The translations under genes were made by a program, and so were the position numbers. A model generated the notes under the pieces. It was given only the letters and a program-made list of their open reading frames with translations, did not search any database and was not told where the DNA came from. From positions 62,001 through 126,000 of the forward strand of contig JBLWWH010000003.1 in assembly GCA_048268105.1 (NCBI GenBank): a stretch of 64,000 nucleotides of DNA, in the 5' to 3' direction. This document shows positions 45,142 through 54,230 of this stretch, piece after piece. Every line of letters begins with the position of its first letter. Positions within the stretch are counted from its first letter, which is position 1. The DNA is from Profundicola sp048268105 (GTDB lineage: Bacteria > Bacteroidota > Bacteroidia > Flavobacteriales > Weeksellaceae).

Positions 45142-45230
45142 GAAAAACGCTCTTGTACTTTTTGGAAAAAGCTCTTGTGCTTTTTAGAAAAAGCTCTTGA
45201 GCTTTTTTGGAAAAGCTTTTGAGCTTTTTT
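45142..45230. repeat. Four tandem terminator-like hairpin units after rodA
   Basis: Units begin at 45142, 45165, 45187 and 45210 (period 22-23 bases). Each has the form GAAAAAGCTCTTGAGCTTTTT, a near-palindrome: A-run, GCTC, TT, GAGC, T-run. Unit 3 is the most perfect, unit 1 the most diverged. Each could form an intrinsic terminator on either strand. The gap between rodA and 45142 shows nothing else. Confidence 0.7.
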
Positions 45231-45245
45231 CTTCATCATCCGCAT

Positions 45246-45283
45246 AAAAAAGAAAAACCCTCTAGATCTTTAAATCCAGAGGG
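45246..45283 (-). terminator. Intrinsic terminator of the TlpA-like gene
   Basis: Stem CCCTCT-a-GAT (45258-45267) and ATC-c-AGAGGG (45274-45283). On the minus strand a T-rich run follows. Confidence 0.8.
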
Positions 45284-45305
45284 CTTTATATTAAGTTTTA
45301 ATTGT

Positions 45306-46592
45306 TTATAAAAACTCAGAAACTCTACTTCCGATTTTTACAACCTTATTATCTTTATCTAATAAAATCATGGTTGGCGTTCCGGTAATACCATAAGACT
45401 TAACGTATGGACTCTGCCACTTCATTAAATCTGAATAGTTTATCCATTCAGTACCTTCTAGCGCACGCTCATATGGTACTCTGTCCATATCCAATGCTAT
45501 CGCAACAATTTCTCCACCTTTCTTTTGGAAGTCTTTATAAAACTCTTTCAAATGTGGAAGTTCATTAATACAATGTGGACACCAAGAAGCCCAGAAAACA
45601 ACTAGTTTCTGATCTGCCTTAACATCATATAAAGATTTAGCTTTCTTGATTTTCTTATCAAACACTATATTAGGAGCTACTTTTCCAATTTCAATATTGC
45701 CTTTACCATCAATAATGGCTTGTAAGTCGGGCGTGATTTCGCAAGTCAATGATTCTGCTTGGCTTAAGTATTTTTGAGACATTTCATTAAATCCATTGCC
45801 TTCTAACATGGGGATAATATTGGTTAAAATCGCCTGACCTCTCGAAGTATCAGTTTGCACCAATTCTAATAAATCATCCAAAGCATACTCAATGTTCTTA
45901 GCAGCATCTTGCTTGCTTCTAGCATCGCCAATAGAGTAGGAGATATAGGTGCTTAAGAAATCTTGTAACAAACCAAAGTTCTCTAGGTTCATGTTATCCA
46001 TGACCAAGTGTTTCTTTGCTTTATCTAGAATTTGTGCAGCATTGTATTTATTCGCATTATATTCACCTAACTCATTTTTAGCATCAATATAATATTGAAT
46101 CGCCTCATTGTCGATAGGTTTTGCTTCTAAGTTATCAATACGTCTGATTTCTGTCTGCAAGGCTTGGTAGAAAGCATCTTGTGGTTGGTAAAGCTTCACC
46201 AGCTCCGCCAGTGTAAAATCTCTCAAAGATTTCTTATTATCCAACTCAAACACATCTTGAATTTGTTGGTTAATACCACCCTCAAAATGAACTTTGTGCA
46301 AAGAATCATTTACATCTGTTGTAAGTGAAATATTCTCATTGGCACTAATCACCTCAAATCCACCTTGACTAAGTTCAAAGGTGATTTTACCGATATAAGC
46401 CGTTGGGAAATTTAATTTAAAATTACCTTGTTTGTCTGTTTCAACACGTTTTACCAAACGCTCCGAACCATTCTCATAAATTTTAACCAATACAGGTTTG
46501 TTTTCATAGCCTTTTATTTTAGCGTTGAGGTCAAATTGAGCGTTAAGCGCACTTGTCACAGCTAAAAAGGAAACAGCGATAAGTTTCTTCAT
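45306..46592 (-). CDS. TlpA-like thioredoxin-domain protein with N-terminal DUF4369-like region
   Basis: 428 residues with a signal peptide (MKKLIAVSFLAVTSALNAQ), so it acts in the periplasm. A beta-rich N-terminal domain resembles DUF4369 (AKIKGYENKPVLVKIYENG). A helical middle leads to a thioredoxin domain with FWASWCPHC and the cis-Pro segment GITGTPTMILLD. The CPHC active site (as in DsbA) suits thiol-disulfide exchange; the partner is unknown. It has its own promoter and terminator, downstream of a T9SS-sorted protein gene. Confidence 0.88.
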   Translation of the reverse strand: MKKLIAVSFLAVTSALNAQFDLNAKIKGYENKPVLVKIYENGSERLVKRVETDKQGNFKLNFPTAYIGKITFELSQGGFEVISANENISLTTDVNDSLHKVHFEGGINQQIQDVFELDNKKSLRDFTLAELVKLYQPQDAFYQALQTEIRRIDNLEAKPIDNEAIQYYIDAKNELGEYNANKYNAAQILDKAKKHLVMDNMNLENFGLLQDFLSTYISYSIGDARSKQDAAKNIEYALDDLLELVQTDTSRGQAILTNIIPMLEGNGFNEMSQKYLSQAESLTCEITPDLQAIIDGKGNIEIGKVAPNIVFDKKIKKAKSLYDVKADQKLVVFWASWCPHCINELPHLKEFYKDFQKKGGEIVAIALDMDRVPYERALEGTEWINYSDLMKWQSPYVKSYGITGTPTMILLDKDNKVVKIGSRVSEFL

Positions 46593-46627
46593 GAATTAAT
46601 TTTTGTCTTAATTAGCAAATTCTGAAC

Positions 46628-46656
46628 CAAAGATAAAACAAAAAAGCCCCATCCAA
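46628..46656 (-). promoter_or_regulatory. Promoter of the TlpA-like gene
   Basis: Minus strand: TTG (46656-46654), an 18-base spacer and TATCTTTG (46635-46628). The -33 box lies in the loop of the preceding terminator. Confidence 0.6.
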
Positions 46657-46669
46657 TAGGACAGGGCTT
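46641..46669 (-). terminator. Intrinsic terminator of the 86-residue membrane protein gene
   Basis: Arms AAGCCC(c)ATCC and GGA(ca)GGGCTT around a short loop. On the minus strand six T follow. Confidence 0.7.
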
Positions 46670-46691
46670 GTATTTATCTACTTAAAATAGA

Positions 46692-46952
46692 TTAAGCTTG
46701 TTGTGCTTGTCTACTTCTGTATACAAAGTAAGCAATCAATAATACTGCAATTCCTAACAATAAGAATTGGTAATTGTCAATAGGGACACCAGGGCCACCA
46801 GGGTTAAGTGCATTTTCCTCTGGTCCACCAGGAAATCCTGACTGGTTATCAAACTGCCCTTCGCTTTCTCGCGTCGGTCTTGTTCGCTGGTTTTGAGCAA
46901 AAGCAATGAGAGGTGACACCACCAAAAGGGTTGATAAAATTAATTTATTCAT
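46692..46952 (-). CDS. Small signal-peptide/membrane-anchor protein, unknown function
   Basis: 86 residues. A signal peptide (MNKLILSTLLVVSPLIAFAQ) and a polar Arg/Glu/Gly/Pro-rich linker with PGGPEENALNPGGPG lead to a C-terminal helix, FLLLGIAVLLIAYFVYRS, and a short basic tail. The architecture (short linker, hydrophobic helix, positively charged end) recalls sorting-tail-like proteins common in Bacteroidota, often next to T9SS cargo. No family is certain. It starts 23 bases after the T9SS-sorted gene's stop and shares its transcript. Confidence 0.7.
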   Translation of the reverse strand: MNKLILSTLLVVSPLIAFAQNQRTRPTRESEGQFDNQSGFPGGPEENALNPGGPGVPIDNYQFLLLGIAVLLIAYFVYRSRQAQQA

Positions 46953-46975
46953 AGTAAATCGATATAAAGGTTGAA

Positions 46976-48817
46976 TTATTTAGAGATTATTTTTTGGGTC
47001 ATAACATTTCCATTGTCGCCAACAGCCTTGATGATATAAGCAGCTGCTTGACCTCGCAAAGGAAGTACATAATCAGAAGAAGTATTCACTTGCTTAGCAG
47101 AATGAACCAATTGCCCCATCAAATTGTAAACATAAACATCCGCTCTGTTCCAATCCTCTGCGAATCTCACTTTAAATAAATCAGCATCTTTATAAACAAC
47201 AGATTCTGCGATTAAATTCATATCCTTCACTGACAATTGTTCTGGAATACCATTCCAATACATTCTAAACCTATTAGAATCAGATTGTGTTACACTGAAA
47301 GTATAAGCGAAATCTTCATTGATTTCAAATATTTCTTCAGTTTCGGTATCTTCAAAATAGAATTTATTTCCTGATTCCAGTAAGGCTGTTGTATGTTCTG
47401 CTTTCAAAGTGAAAGTTCCACCTTGAGGTGCTTGAAGTGCCAATTGAATGGGTAAAGCAACGTAATCAGTTGCATTCACACCATTGATGAATGCCTTTGC
47501 ATGAGCAAACTCAGAAGCAATACTTCCATCTGCATTTTCTTGTAAGCTATAGAAACCTGAGTCTGAATTCGTCATCCAGTTGTTGAAAGTTTCAATGCCT
47601 TCACCTGTTTTGGCTGGTTGATAAGCATCTGATGCTACCACATAAAATCTATTACCAGTTTTGTCATCATTTTCATCGTATAAGAACATTCCAATTTGAT
47701 AAAATGGCGTGTTCATCATTCTAGAAGTTTGACCCAAATCAGGAGAAGCTGCTCCACTTGCTGCTCCATCAAAAGTTTTCACTGCTTCTGTAAATAAATT
47801 ATGTCCTAAAATAGGACCATCTGCCTTCAAGCCAATCACATGATGAGGTCTTAAAGTATAAACTCCGAGATTTTGATCACCAGTACCATCTACTGTATGT
47901 ATTAGATATCCATTGACATGAGCTTCTACATTAATATCATATGAAGTATTCATTTCTCGGAAAATGGTAGTAACATTAGATGGTAAATTACCTAATAAAT
48001 TAACAGCCGAAGTATATGGATTTCCAAAATAATACACATGGTGACCATAACCATCTGTGTTGGGGACATTGGCTGTTCTCCAACTCACTGGTTCATCCAC
48101 TTCAGGATCAAAAGCCACTGTCCAATATTGTTCTCCTACAATGTTTCTTGATCTACTATTAGCGTAACTAATACCATTGGCTGTAATCATTTCACTTACA
48201 GATGTATTATTTGGAGTGCCAATAAAATCATAAACCGCATTAACATCAAGCTGCCCAATATTTGTGTTTACAGCATTGATGGAATAAGCTTGGTTAGGTA
48301 CTAAAGTATCATCAAAATGAACATCTCTTGCATACAAATTATCATTGTCTTGATGAAATACAGGGTTACGGTAACGATTATTATCAAAAGCTGCTCCTGG
48401 CTCAGGGCTTGCATGATTTCTCCAATTCGCCAGACTTAAGCCCCCATTATTTGCTGCATCCTGTCCTGTATATTCGACAAATGGAAATGCAATCTGAAAA
48501 TATGCAAAATTATCACTTAACATGTATTCAGAAACAATTTTTCCTAAAACAGGTTGATCGTTCTTAATAATAAGCTGGCCATACTCTAAAGAGTTGGTAA
48601 AGACATTTCTGAACTCACCATTTGTTTCAACTTCAAAAGACGAACGAACATTTACGTTTCCTTCGTTTAAGCTGTTTCCATCACTTACGACGTAGTCGCC
48701 CGTGATATAATGGAGGGTATTCGGCTTCACTACCACCGTGCCTCCAGTTTGCCACCACTGAGCTGATACCGATAAAAGTGGTATCACCAAAGCGGCGATT
48801 AATAAATTTTTTTTCAT
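46976..48817 (-). CDS. Secreted protein with type IX secretion (type A) sorting domain
   Basis: 613 residues from the ATG at 48817, where MKKNLLIAALVIPLLSVSAQ forms a signal peptide; the longer frame from 48922 adds 35 unrelated residues. The body is beta-strand-rich with no enzyme motif I recognise. The last 80 residues are a typical T9SS C-terminal domain: DRADVYVYNLMGQLVHSA-like strand, then LPLRGQAAAYIIKAVGDNG and the basic end VMTQKIISK. It should be carried across the outer membrane by the T9SS and anchored or released. It is 124 bases downstream of clpX and followed by the 86-residue gene. Confidence 0.85.
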   Translation of the reverse strand: MKKNLLIAALVIPLLSVSAQWWQTGGTVVVKPNTLHYITGDYVVSDGNSLNEGNVNVRSSFEVETNGEFRNVFTNSLEYGQLIIKNDQPVLGKIVSEYMLSDNFAYFQIAFPFVEYTGQDAANNGGLSLANWRNHASPEPGAAFDNNRYRNPVFHQDNDNLYARDVHFDDTLVPNQAYSINAVNTNIGQLDVNAVYDFIGTPNNTSVSEMITANGISYANSRSRNIVGEQYWTVAFDPEVDEPVSWRTANVPNTDGYGHHVYYFGNPYTSAVNLLGNLPSNVTTIFREMNTSYDINVEAHVNGYLIHTVDGTGDQNLGVYTLRPHHVIGLKADGPILGHNLFTEAVKTFDGAASGAASPDLGQTSRMMNTPFYQIGMFLYDENDDKTGNRFYVVASDAYQPAKTGEGIETFNNWMTNSDSGFYSLQENADGSIASEFAHAKAFINGVNATDYVALPIQLALQAPQGGTFTLKAEHTTALLESGNKFYFEDTETEEIFEINEDFAYTFSVTQSDSNRFRMYWNGIPEQLSVKDMNLIAESVVYKDADLFKVRFAEDWNRADVYVYNLMGQLVHSAKQVNTSSDYVLPLRGQAAAYIIKAVGDNGNVMTQKIISK

Positions 48818-48872
48818 ACCAATTAGTTTTAAGTTAAACTTAACGTTGTTTTTTACACTAAACTTTATGCTA

Positions 48873-48902
48873 CAAAAATAGGGAATAGTTTGATATTCCC
48901 TA
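48873..48902 (-). terminator. Terminator of clpX, overlapping a possible promoter
   Basis: Perfect nine-pair stem TAGGGAATA/TATTCCCTA with a six-base loop (48879-48902). On the minus strand it runs into TATTTTTG (48880-48873), which is at once a T-run and an exact match to the -7 consensus. It may serve as the clpX terminator or as the promoter of the T9SS-sorted gene. Confidence 0.6.
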
Positions 48903-48941
48903 TACTTGATGTTAAAAATCAATAACTTAACTATTTGATGA

Positions 48942-50168
48942 TTATGATGCTTTTCTTATTTCTAAAAGATACTTTTGATTAAGGATTTCTTCAACTTTTG
49001 GTCTATCTAGTGTGAACTCTGTATCTATTTCGTCAATGTCATACATCAGTTCTGTGAACACTTTTTCGGTTAATGCTCTCAATCCTCTTGCTCCTAAAGA
49101 TAATTCCATTGTTTTTTCCACAAAATAATCTAATGCTTCGTCGGTAATCTCTAAATCTACATTGTCTAAAGCAAAAAGTTTCTTGAATTGCTTGATGATA
49201 GCATTCTTTGGTTCGGTTAAAATACTTCTCAAAGTCGTTGCGTCTAATGGATCTAGGTGAGAAACTAATGGTAATCTACCTAATAACTCTGGAATAAGAC
49301 CAAAACTTCTTAAATCTTGTGCGTTGATATACTGCAACATACCTTTGTCGTCAAACTTTTGGGCCATTTCGCCTTTAAATCCAATCGCATTGGTATTTAA
49401 TCTCTTAGCGATATCTTTTTCAATGCCAGCAAATGCTCCACCGGCAATAAATAAAATATTCTTAGTATCTACTTGAATGTATTTTTGATCCGGATGTTTT
49501 CTGCCTCCTTGTGGTGGGACGTTCACCACCGAACCTTCTAGGATTTTTAATAAAGCTTGTTGCACACCTTCACCAGAAACATCTCTAGTAATCGATGGAT
49601 TGTCTCCTTTACGTGCTACTTTGTCGATCTCGTCAATAAATACAATACCACGCTCAGCCTTGGCTACATCATAATCTGCAGCTTGCAATAGCCTACTCAA
49701 GATACTTTCTACATCTTCCCCTACATAACCTGCCTCGGTTAATACCGTTGCATCTACAATCGTAAAGGGAACATTAAGTTTTTTAGCAATGGTTTTTGCA
49801 AGCAAGGTCTTACCAGTACCAGTTTCTCCCACCATCAATACATTCGACTTTTCGATTTCAACTTCGTCGTCGCTAATAGATTGTAGGATTCTTTTGTAAT
49901 GATTGTATACCGCAACCGAAAGAACTTTCTTAGCGGATTCCTGTCCAATCACATATTCATCCAAGAAAGATTTGATCTCCTTAGGGTTTTTAAGATCTAA
50001 TTCTAGATTTTTTGGTTTTTTATCAGAAAATGCCCCTTCTTGTACTACGATATCATATGCCTGACTCACACAGGTATTACAAATATGTCCGTGTAGTCCA
50101 GCAATTAATAATGCAGATTCCTCTTCTGTTCTTCCACAAAAAGAACATGTTTTTTTCTCTTTAGCCAT
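48942..50168 (-). CDS. clpX: ClpX ATPase subunit of the ClpXP protease
   Basis: 408 residues. The N-terminal zinc domain keeps its cysteines (CSFCGR and HICNTCVS). The AAA+ core has Walker A GETGTGKTLLAK, Walker B IVFIDEIDK and sensor region RFIPELLGRLP-like IPELLGRLP. The ClpP-docking IGF loop is present in NTNAIGFKGE. ClpX unfolds tagged substrates and feeds them to ClpP, encoded two hundred bases upstream. It has a separate -7 candidate (TAATTTTG at about 50245) in the gap. Confidence 0.97.
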   Translation of the reverse strand: MAKEKKTCSFCGRTEEESALLIAGLHGHICNTCVSQAYDIVVQEGAFSDKKPKNLELDLKNPKEIKSFLDEYVIGQESAKKVLSVAVYNHYKRILQSISDDEVEIEKSNVLMVGETGTGKTLLAKTIAKKLNVPFTIVDATVLTEAGYVGEDVESILSRLLQAADYDVAKAERGIVFIDEIDKVARKGDNPSITRDVSGEGVQQALLKILEGSVVNVPPQGGRKHPDQKYIQVDTKNILFIAGGAFAGIEKDIAKRLNTNAIGFKGEMAQKFDDKGMLQYINAQDLRSFGLIPELLGRLPLVSHLDPLDATTLRSILTEPKNAIIKQFKKLFALDNVDLEITDEALDYFVEKTMELSLGARGLRALTEKVFTELMYDIDEIDTEFTLDRPKVEEILNQKYLLEIRKAS

Positions 50169-50317
50169 TTATTATTTCAATTTTATAAGCGTAGTCAAAT
50201 TTTTCACTCTTCAGTTCTATGAAGAAATAAGAATGCAAAATTACAAATTTTTATAGGAAGTTTAAGTGCAATGCACGTACCAAGCTTTTGTCTTAAGTCT
50301 TATTTGGGTTTTTAAGC

Positions 50318-50363
50318 ACAAAAAAACAGCCTTTTGAAAGTGAATCACAAACAAAAGGCTGTT
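50318..50363 (-). terminator. Intrinsic terminator of tig-clpP
   Basis: Perfect 12-pair stem AACAGCCTTTTG with its complement; T-run on the minus strand. Confidence 0.85.
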
Positions 50364-50383
50364 GGTTTGTTATTTGAAATCTA

Positions 50384-51055
50384 TTAAGCTCTGTCTTTAG
50401 AGTTCAATAAAACCTCATCGATCATTCCGTTTTCTTTGGCTTCAGACGAAGTCATCCAATAATCACGGTCAGAGCTTGTCTCTACCCATTCATATGGCTT
50501 TCCAGAATGCTCTGCAATAATCTTATATAATTCGTCTTTTAATTTCAACATCTCGCGTAAGTTGATTTCCATATCAGATGCAACACCTCTAGCGCCACCC
50601 GATGGTTGGTGAATCATTACACGCGAATGCTTAAGTGCCGAACGTTTACCTTTCTCACCTGCTACTAATAATACAGCACCCATAGAAGCTGCCATACCGG
50701 TACAGATAGTTGCTACATCTGGCTTAACGATTTGCATCGTGTCGTAGATTCCCAATCCAGCATATACACTTCCTCCCGGAGAGTTGATATATATCTGAAT
50801 ATCTTTGCTAGCGTCTACAGACTCCAAGAAAAGTAACTGAGCTGTAATAATATTAGCAACTTGATCGTCGACTCCTGTTCCCAAAAAGATAATTCTATCC
50901 ATCATTAGACGAGAGAATACATCCATTTGAGCCACATTCATCTTACGTTCCTCTATAATATAGGGTGTAACGTTCTTTATGAAATCGTGTAAAGTTTGGC
51001 CTCCAATATTTTGGTCTTTAATCGCAAACTTTTCGAACTCTTTTCCGTAATCCAT
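50384..51055 (-). CDS. clpP: ATP-dependent Clp protease proteolytic subunit
   Basis: 223 residues. Catalytic Ser in GMAASMGAVLL, His in MIHQPSGGARG and the acidic member in the DRDYWM region. The oligomerisation segment YINSPGGSVYAGL is conserved. It forms the double-heptamer chamber used by ClpX. The start codon overlaps the stop of tig by one base; a terminator between clpP and clpX makes tig-clpP and clpX separate units. Confidence 0.97.
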   Translation of the reverse strand: MDYGKEFEKFAIKDQNIGGQTLHDFIKNVTPYIIEERKMNVAQMDVFSRLMMDRIIFLGTGVDDQVANIITAQLLFLESVDASKDIQIYINSPGGSVYAGLGIYDTMQIVKPDVATICTGMAASMGAVLLVAGEKGKRSALKHSRVMIHQPSGGARGVASDMEINLREMLKLKDELYKIIAEHSGKPYEWVETSSDRDYWMTSSEAKENGMIDEVLLNSKDRA

Positions 51056-52407
51056 TATGCTTCTGCTTTTTCGTTTTGTTTCTTAACTTCTTCTACAAAC
51101 TCATCAAAACTAAGAGTTTTCTCAACTAGTTTCACTTTATCTTTAACAACCGCCAACATTTTTTCTGCAAAAACTTGATCCGCTAAACGCTTGTACTCGT
51201 TTTCGTTTTGTAAGCTGCTCATGGCGATTTGCTTCAATTGGTTGTCATCCATTTCTGGGTTGCTGATACCATACATCTGCATTTGTTGCTTGATCATTTT
51301 AACCGCTTGGTCTAAGATATCATCTTGTTTAACCTCGATTTCAAACTTATCAGCAATCTTTCCTTCGATCAATTGGTAACGCATACCTTTTTTGGCATCT
51401 TTGTAGATTTTCTCTACTTCTTCGTCGGTTTTAGGTTCTTCTGAGTTGAATTTTAACCATTTTTTCAAGAACTCATCTGGTAAGTCAAAGCTAGAGTTTT
51501 CTACTAAGTCCATTAAAACTGCACTTAACATCACTCTATCCGCTTCGCCTTCGTACATTTTCTCAGCCTCTTCTTTCACTTTCGCACGGAAAGCTTCTTC
51601 AGAATCAACTTCACCTTCACCATAAACTTTATCAAAAAGCTCTTGGTCAATCGCTGCTTTTTCTTGATTTACAATTTCATTGATTTTGAACTGTAAAGTC
51701 TTATCGAAATCACCTGCATCTTCTAAACCAAGTGTTTCAGCTAATAAATTCTCATCTTCGTATAAATCTTTAGAAGCAACTGTAATTTTATCTTCTACTT
51801 TCTTACCTTCAAAAGCATCTTTAGCTTTTAGGTCATCAAAACGTAAAGTAGAGTGGTAGTGTTCTCCACCTTCTGCTACTTTTCCGTCTTCACCAACTTC
51901 GTGGAAAACACCTTTTAAGACAGCCCCTTCTTTCACTTCGTCAGCAGCAGACATTTTACCATATCTTAAAGCAAAATTATCAGCGTATTTATCTACGTCT
52001 TCTTCGCTAACTTCGATTTTGTGGTAAGGAATTTCAACTTTTTCTAAATCAACCTCAAAGTCTGGAGCTAAACCTAAGTCGAAGCTAAAGTTTAATTCTT
52101 CTGCTTCCCAGCTAAAGTTTTCATCAGCTTTTGGAAGTGGCTGACCCAAAATGTCGATTTTATTTTCTCTCAAATAATTCTCTACTCCTGATTGCAATAG
52201 TTTATTTACCTCTTCATAAATTAAAGGCATTTCATATTGCTTTTTAATCATGCTCATTGGCACCTGTCCTTTTCTGAATCCAGGAACGTTAGCGTTTTTG
52301 CGGTAATTCTTTAAGTCAGCAGCAACTTTATCTGCATAATCTGCTTTTTCAACAGTAACCGTAAGCACGGCATTCAAATCATCTATCTGAGATTGTGTAA
52401 AATTCAT
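51055..52407 (-). CDS. tig: Trigger factor, ribosome-associated chaperone
   Basis: 450 residues. The ribosome-binding loop is GFRKGQVPMSMI in the N-terminal domain. A PPIase-like middle follows (DEVKEGAVLKGVFHEV), with insertions characteristic of Bacteroidota trigger factors, and a C-terminal helical chaperone domain. It receives nascent chains at the tunnel exit. The gene order tig-clpP-clpX is widely conserved and is kept here. Confidence 0.93.
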   Translation of the reverse strand: MNFTQSQIDDLNAVLTVTVEKADYADKVAADLKNYRKNANVPGFRKGQVPMSMIKKQYEMPLIYEEVNKLLQSGVENYLRENKIDILGQPLPKADENFSWEAEELNFSFDLGLAPDFEVDLEKVEIPYHKIEVSEEDVDKYADNFALRYGKMSAADEVKEGAVLKGVFHEVGEDGKVAEGGEHYHSTLRFDDLKAKDAFEGKKVEDKITVASKDLYEDENLLAETLGLEDAGDFDKTLQFKINEIVNQEKAAIDQELFDKVYGEGEVDSEEAFRAKVKEEAEKMYEGEADRVMLSAVLMDLVENSSFDLPDEFLKKWLKFNSEEPKTDEEVEKIYKDAKKGMRYQLIEGKIADKFEIEVKQDDILDQAVKMIKQQMQMYGISNPEMDDNQLKQIAMSSLQNENEYKRLADQVFAEKMLAVVKDKVKLVEKTLSFDEFVEEVKKQNEKAEA

Positions 52408-52436
52408 CTATTGTAATTTAGGTTGGCAAAGGTAAG

Positions 52437-52444
52437 GACTTTTA
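52437..52444 (-). promoter_or_regulatory. -7 element of tig-clpP
   Basis: TACCTTTG on the minus strand, 29 bases before the tig ATG. No clear -33 TTG. Confidence 0.45.
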
Positions 52445-52492
52445 TGGAAATTTACTACTTAGTGATTGGTAAATAGTCATTGACAGTTTGTT

Positions 52493-52600
52493 AAAGAAAG
52501 TAGAAGGTAGAAAGTAGAAAGAAGAAAGTATAGATAGAAAAGAGAAAAGAGGAAAGAGGAAAGAAGAAGGTAGAAAGAATAAAGAGAAGAATGAAGATAT
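52493..52600. repeat. Purine-rich microsatellite-like tract
   Basis: About 100 bases that are almost only A and G on the plus strand, built of degenerate units such as GTAGAAAG and GAAGAAAG. It lies upstream of tig and downstream of the MFS gene, where it cannot be coding. Confidence 0.75.
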
Positions 52601-52616
52601 TTATTTAGATTAAATC

Positions 52617-52645
52617 TGGGTCTGAAGCTACAGATTACAGACCCA
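52617..52645. repeat. Inverted repeat beside the purine tract
   Basis: Perfect eight-base arms TGGGTCTG and CAGACCCA with a 13-base loop; no T-run. Role unknown. Confidence 0.5.
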
Positions 52646-52723
52646 TAAATAGAAAATAATTAAATATCTCAATCTAAGCGTCGTAGGTGCGGCACCAACT
52701 ACTTGAATGGAAATACCGTGAAT

Positions 52724-52774
52724 TCCAAACTGCGAACTGAGAACTCCAAACGGTGAACCGAGAACAGAGAACCG
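52724..52774. repeat. 21-bp direct repeat next to the MFS stop codon
   Basis: Two 21-base units (52724-52744 and 52745-52765) differ at four positions; each has TCCAAAC, GAAC and GAGAAC blocks. A partial third unit runs to the end of the MFS gene. Confidence 0.55.
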
Positions 52775-52775
52775 A

Positions 52776-54230
52776 TTAGCTTAGTTCATCATAATCAATC
52801 CCTTGTTTTTTAAGGATCTGCCCACCACGAACTGCATAGAATGCCAAGTAAGCAAAACAAGCAACTCCCACAAAATAACTATAATTAATATTGATGTAAT
52901 CGGCCACAAAACCTTGTGTAAGTGGAATAAAGGCACCACCCATAATCATCATAATCAATAAGCTACTTCCTGTGTTGGTATGTTTACCCAAACCTGCAAT
53001 AGCAATGGTGAAAATACATGGCCATAATGTACTACAGAATAAACCTACGCTTGTAAATGCATACACACTCACCATGCCTTCGCTAAAGATTCCTATTAGT
53101 AAGGATAGAATCCCCATCAACGAGAAAATAAGTAGCATTCGTATTGGATTTCCTTTACTGGCCATATCTGCTAAGATGAGTACAACGATTAAAGCAGCGT
53201 ATAAATAGAAAGGTGATAAATCATGATTCATGATAGCATTTATAGCTAAGAAAACTCCAAAAGCTAGATATGGCGCAAGGAATTTTAAGAATTGAAGTAT
53301 GTTTTTCTTTGGATTAAAGGCCTCAATCGCTCCAGACCAACGCCCAATCATTAAACTCGCCCAATACAAGGATATATAAGGCGCAATATCTTTGGTTTCG
53401 AAACCAAGCACTTTTTCCATATATTCAGGCAAGTTACTCGCCGTTGAAACCTCAACACCAACATATACGAAAATGGCAATCATTCCTAATACCAACTGTG
53501 GATAGTTGAGTGCTGATGATCTAAGCTTTCCATCCTTGGTTTCATTATCTTCTTCAATTTCTTCGGTGGTGTCTTGGTCAGGTAATTTGGTGAATTTTAG
53601 TATGATGGCAACCAATAAGAATGCAGCTCCTAAAAATAAATAAGGGATTTTTACACTTTCAATGCTTGCTTCTGTATTATCAGACAAAACACTTCCGAAA
53701 ATGGCAAAACTCACGATAAGCGGACCAATGGTTGTGCCGAAATTATTAATTCCTCCCGCTAAGGTGAGTCGTTGAGAACCTGTTTTTCTAGGTCCCATTA
53801 AGATGGCTAATGGATTAGCAACAGTTTGTTGTAATGAGAAACCTAAGCCAACTATAAATAAACCTGATAACATCAATTCAAAAGAGCGATTGTTGGCCGC
53901 TGGAATAAATAACAATGTTCCTAAAGCAGAGACGACTAATCCAATGATTAGAGCGTTTTTATAGCCTAATGAATTGATGACATCTCTACCTCGCAATTTA
54001 GATAATCCCATATAGCCGAGTGAACCAACGGTGTAGGCAATATAGAAAGCAAATGCCACCAATTGTCCTTGCGTGTTGCTAAGGTCGAACTCCTTTCTGA
54101 AAACTGGGATTAAAATATCATTACTTGCTGCAACGAATCCCCAGAAAAAGAATACGGATACTAATGGAAAGAACTGCCCCCAAATGGTTGAGTTATTGCT
54201 TGGGTTCGCTGAAACTGTACTAGTCGCCAT
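52776..54230 (-). CDS. Sugar MFS transporter (FHS family, FucP/GluP-like)
   Basis: 484 residues, 12 hydrophobic helices. The opening FFPLVSVFFFWGFVAASNDILIPVF and the middle GLGFSLQQTVANPLAI followed by LAGGINNFGTTIGPLI are hallmarks of the fucose-galactose-glucose:H+ symporter family. A charged loop (about 240-260) separates the halves. Substrate is probably a hexose or deoxyhexose. The nearby lipoprotein GH13 enzyme could supply sugars, but no shared regulation is visible. Confidence 0.9.
   Translation of the reverse strand: MATSTVSANPSNNSTIWGQFFPLVSVFFFWGFVAASNDILIPVFRKEFDLSNTQGQLVAFAFYIAYTVGSLGYMGLSKLRGRDVINSLGYKNALIIGLVVSALGTLLFIPAANNRSFELMLSGLFIVGLGFSLQQTVANPLAILMGPRKTGSQRLTLAGGINNFGTTIGPLIVSFAIFGSVLSDNTEASIESVKIPYLFLGAAFLLVAIILKFTKLPDQDTTEEIEEDNETKDGKLRSSALNYPQLVLGMIAIFVYVGVEVSTASNLPEYMEKVLGFETKDIAPYISLYWASLMIGRWSGAIEAFNPKKNILQFLKFLAPYLAFGVFLAINAIMNHDLSPFYLYAALIVVLILADMASKGNPIRMLLIFSLMGILSLLIGIFSEGMVSVYAFTSVGLFCSTLWPCIFTIAIAGLGKHTNTGSSLLIMMIMGGAFIPLTQGFVADYININYSYFVGVACFAYLAFYAVRGGQILKKQGIDYDELS

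Noticed and set aside
52493..52774. CRISPR array
   Set aside because: The units are short, degenerate and without regular spacers; no cas genes are present.
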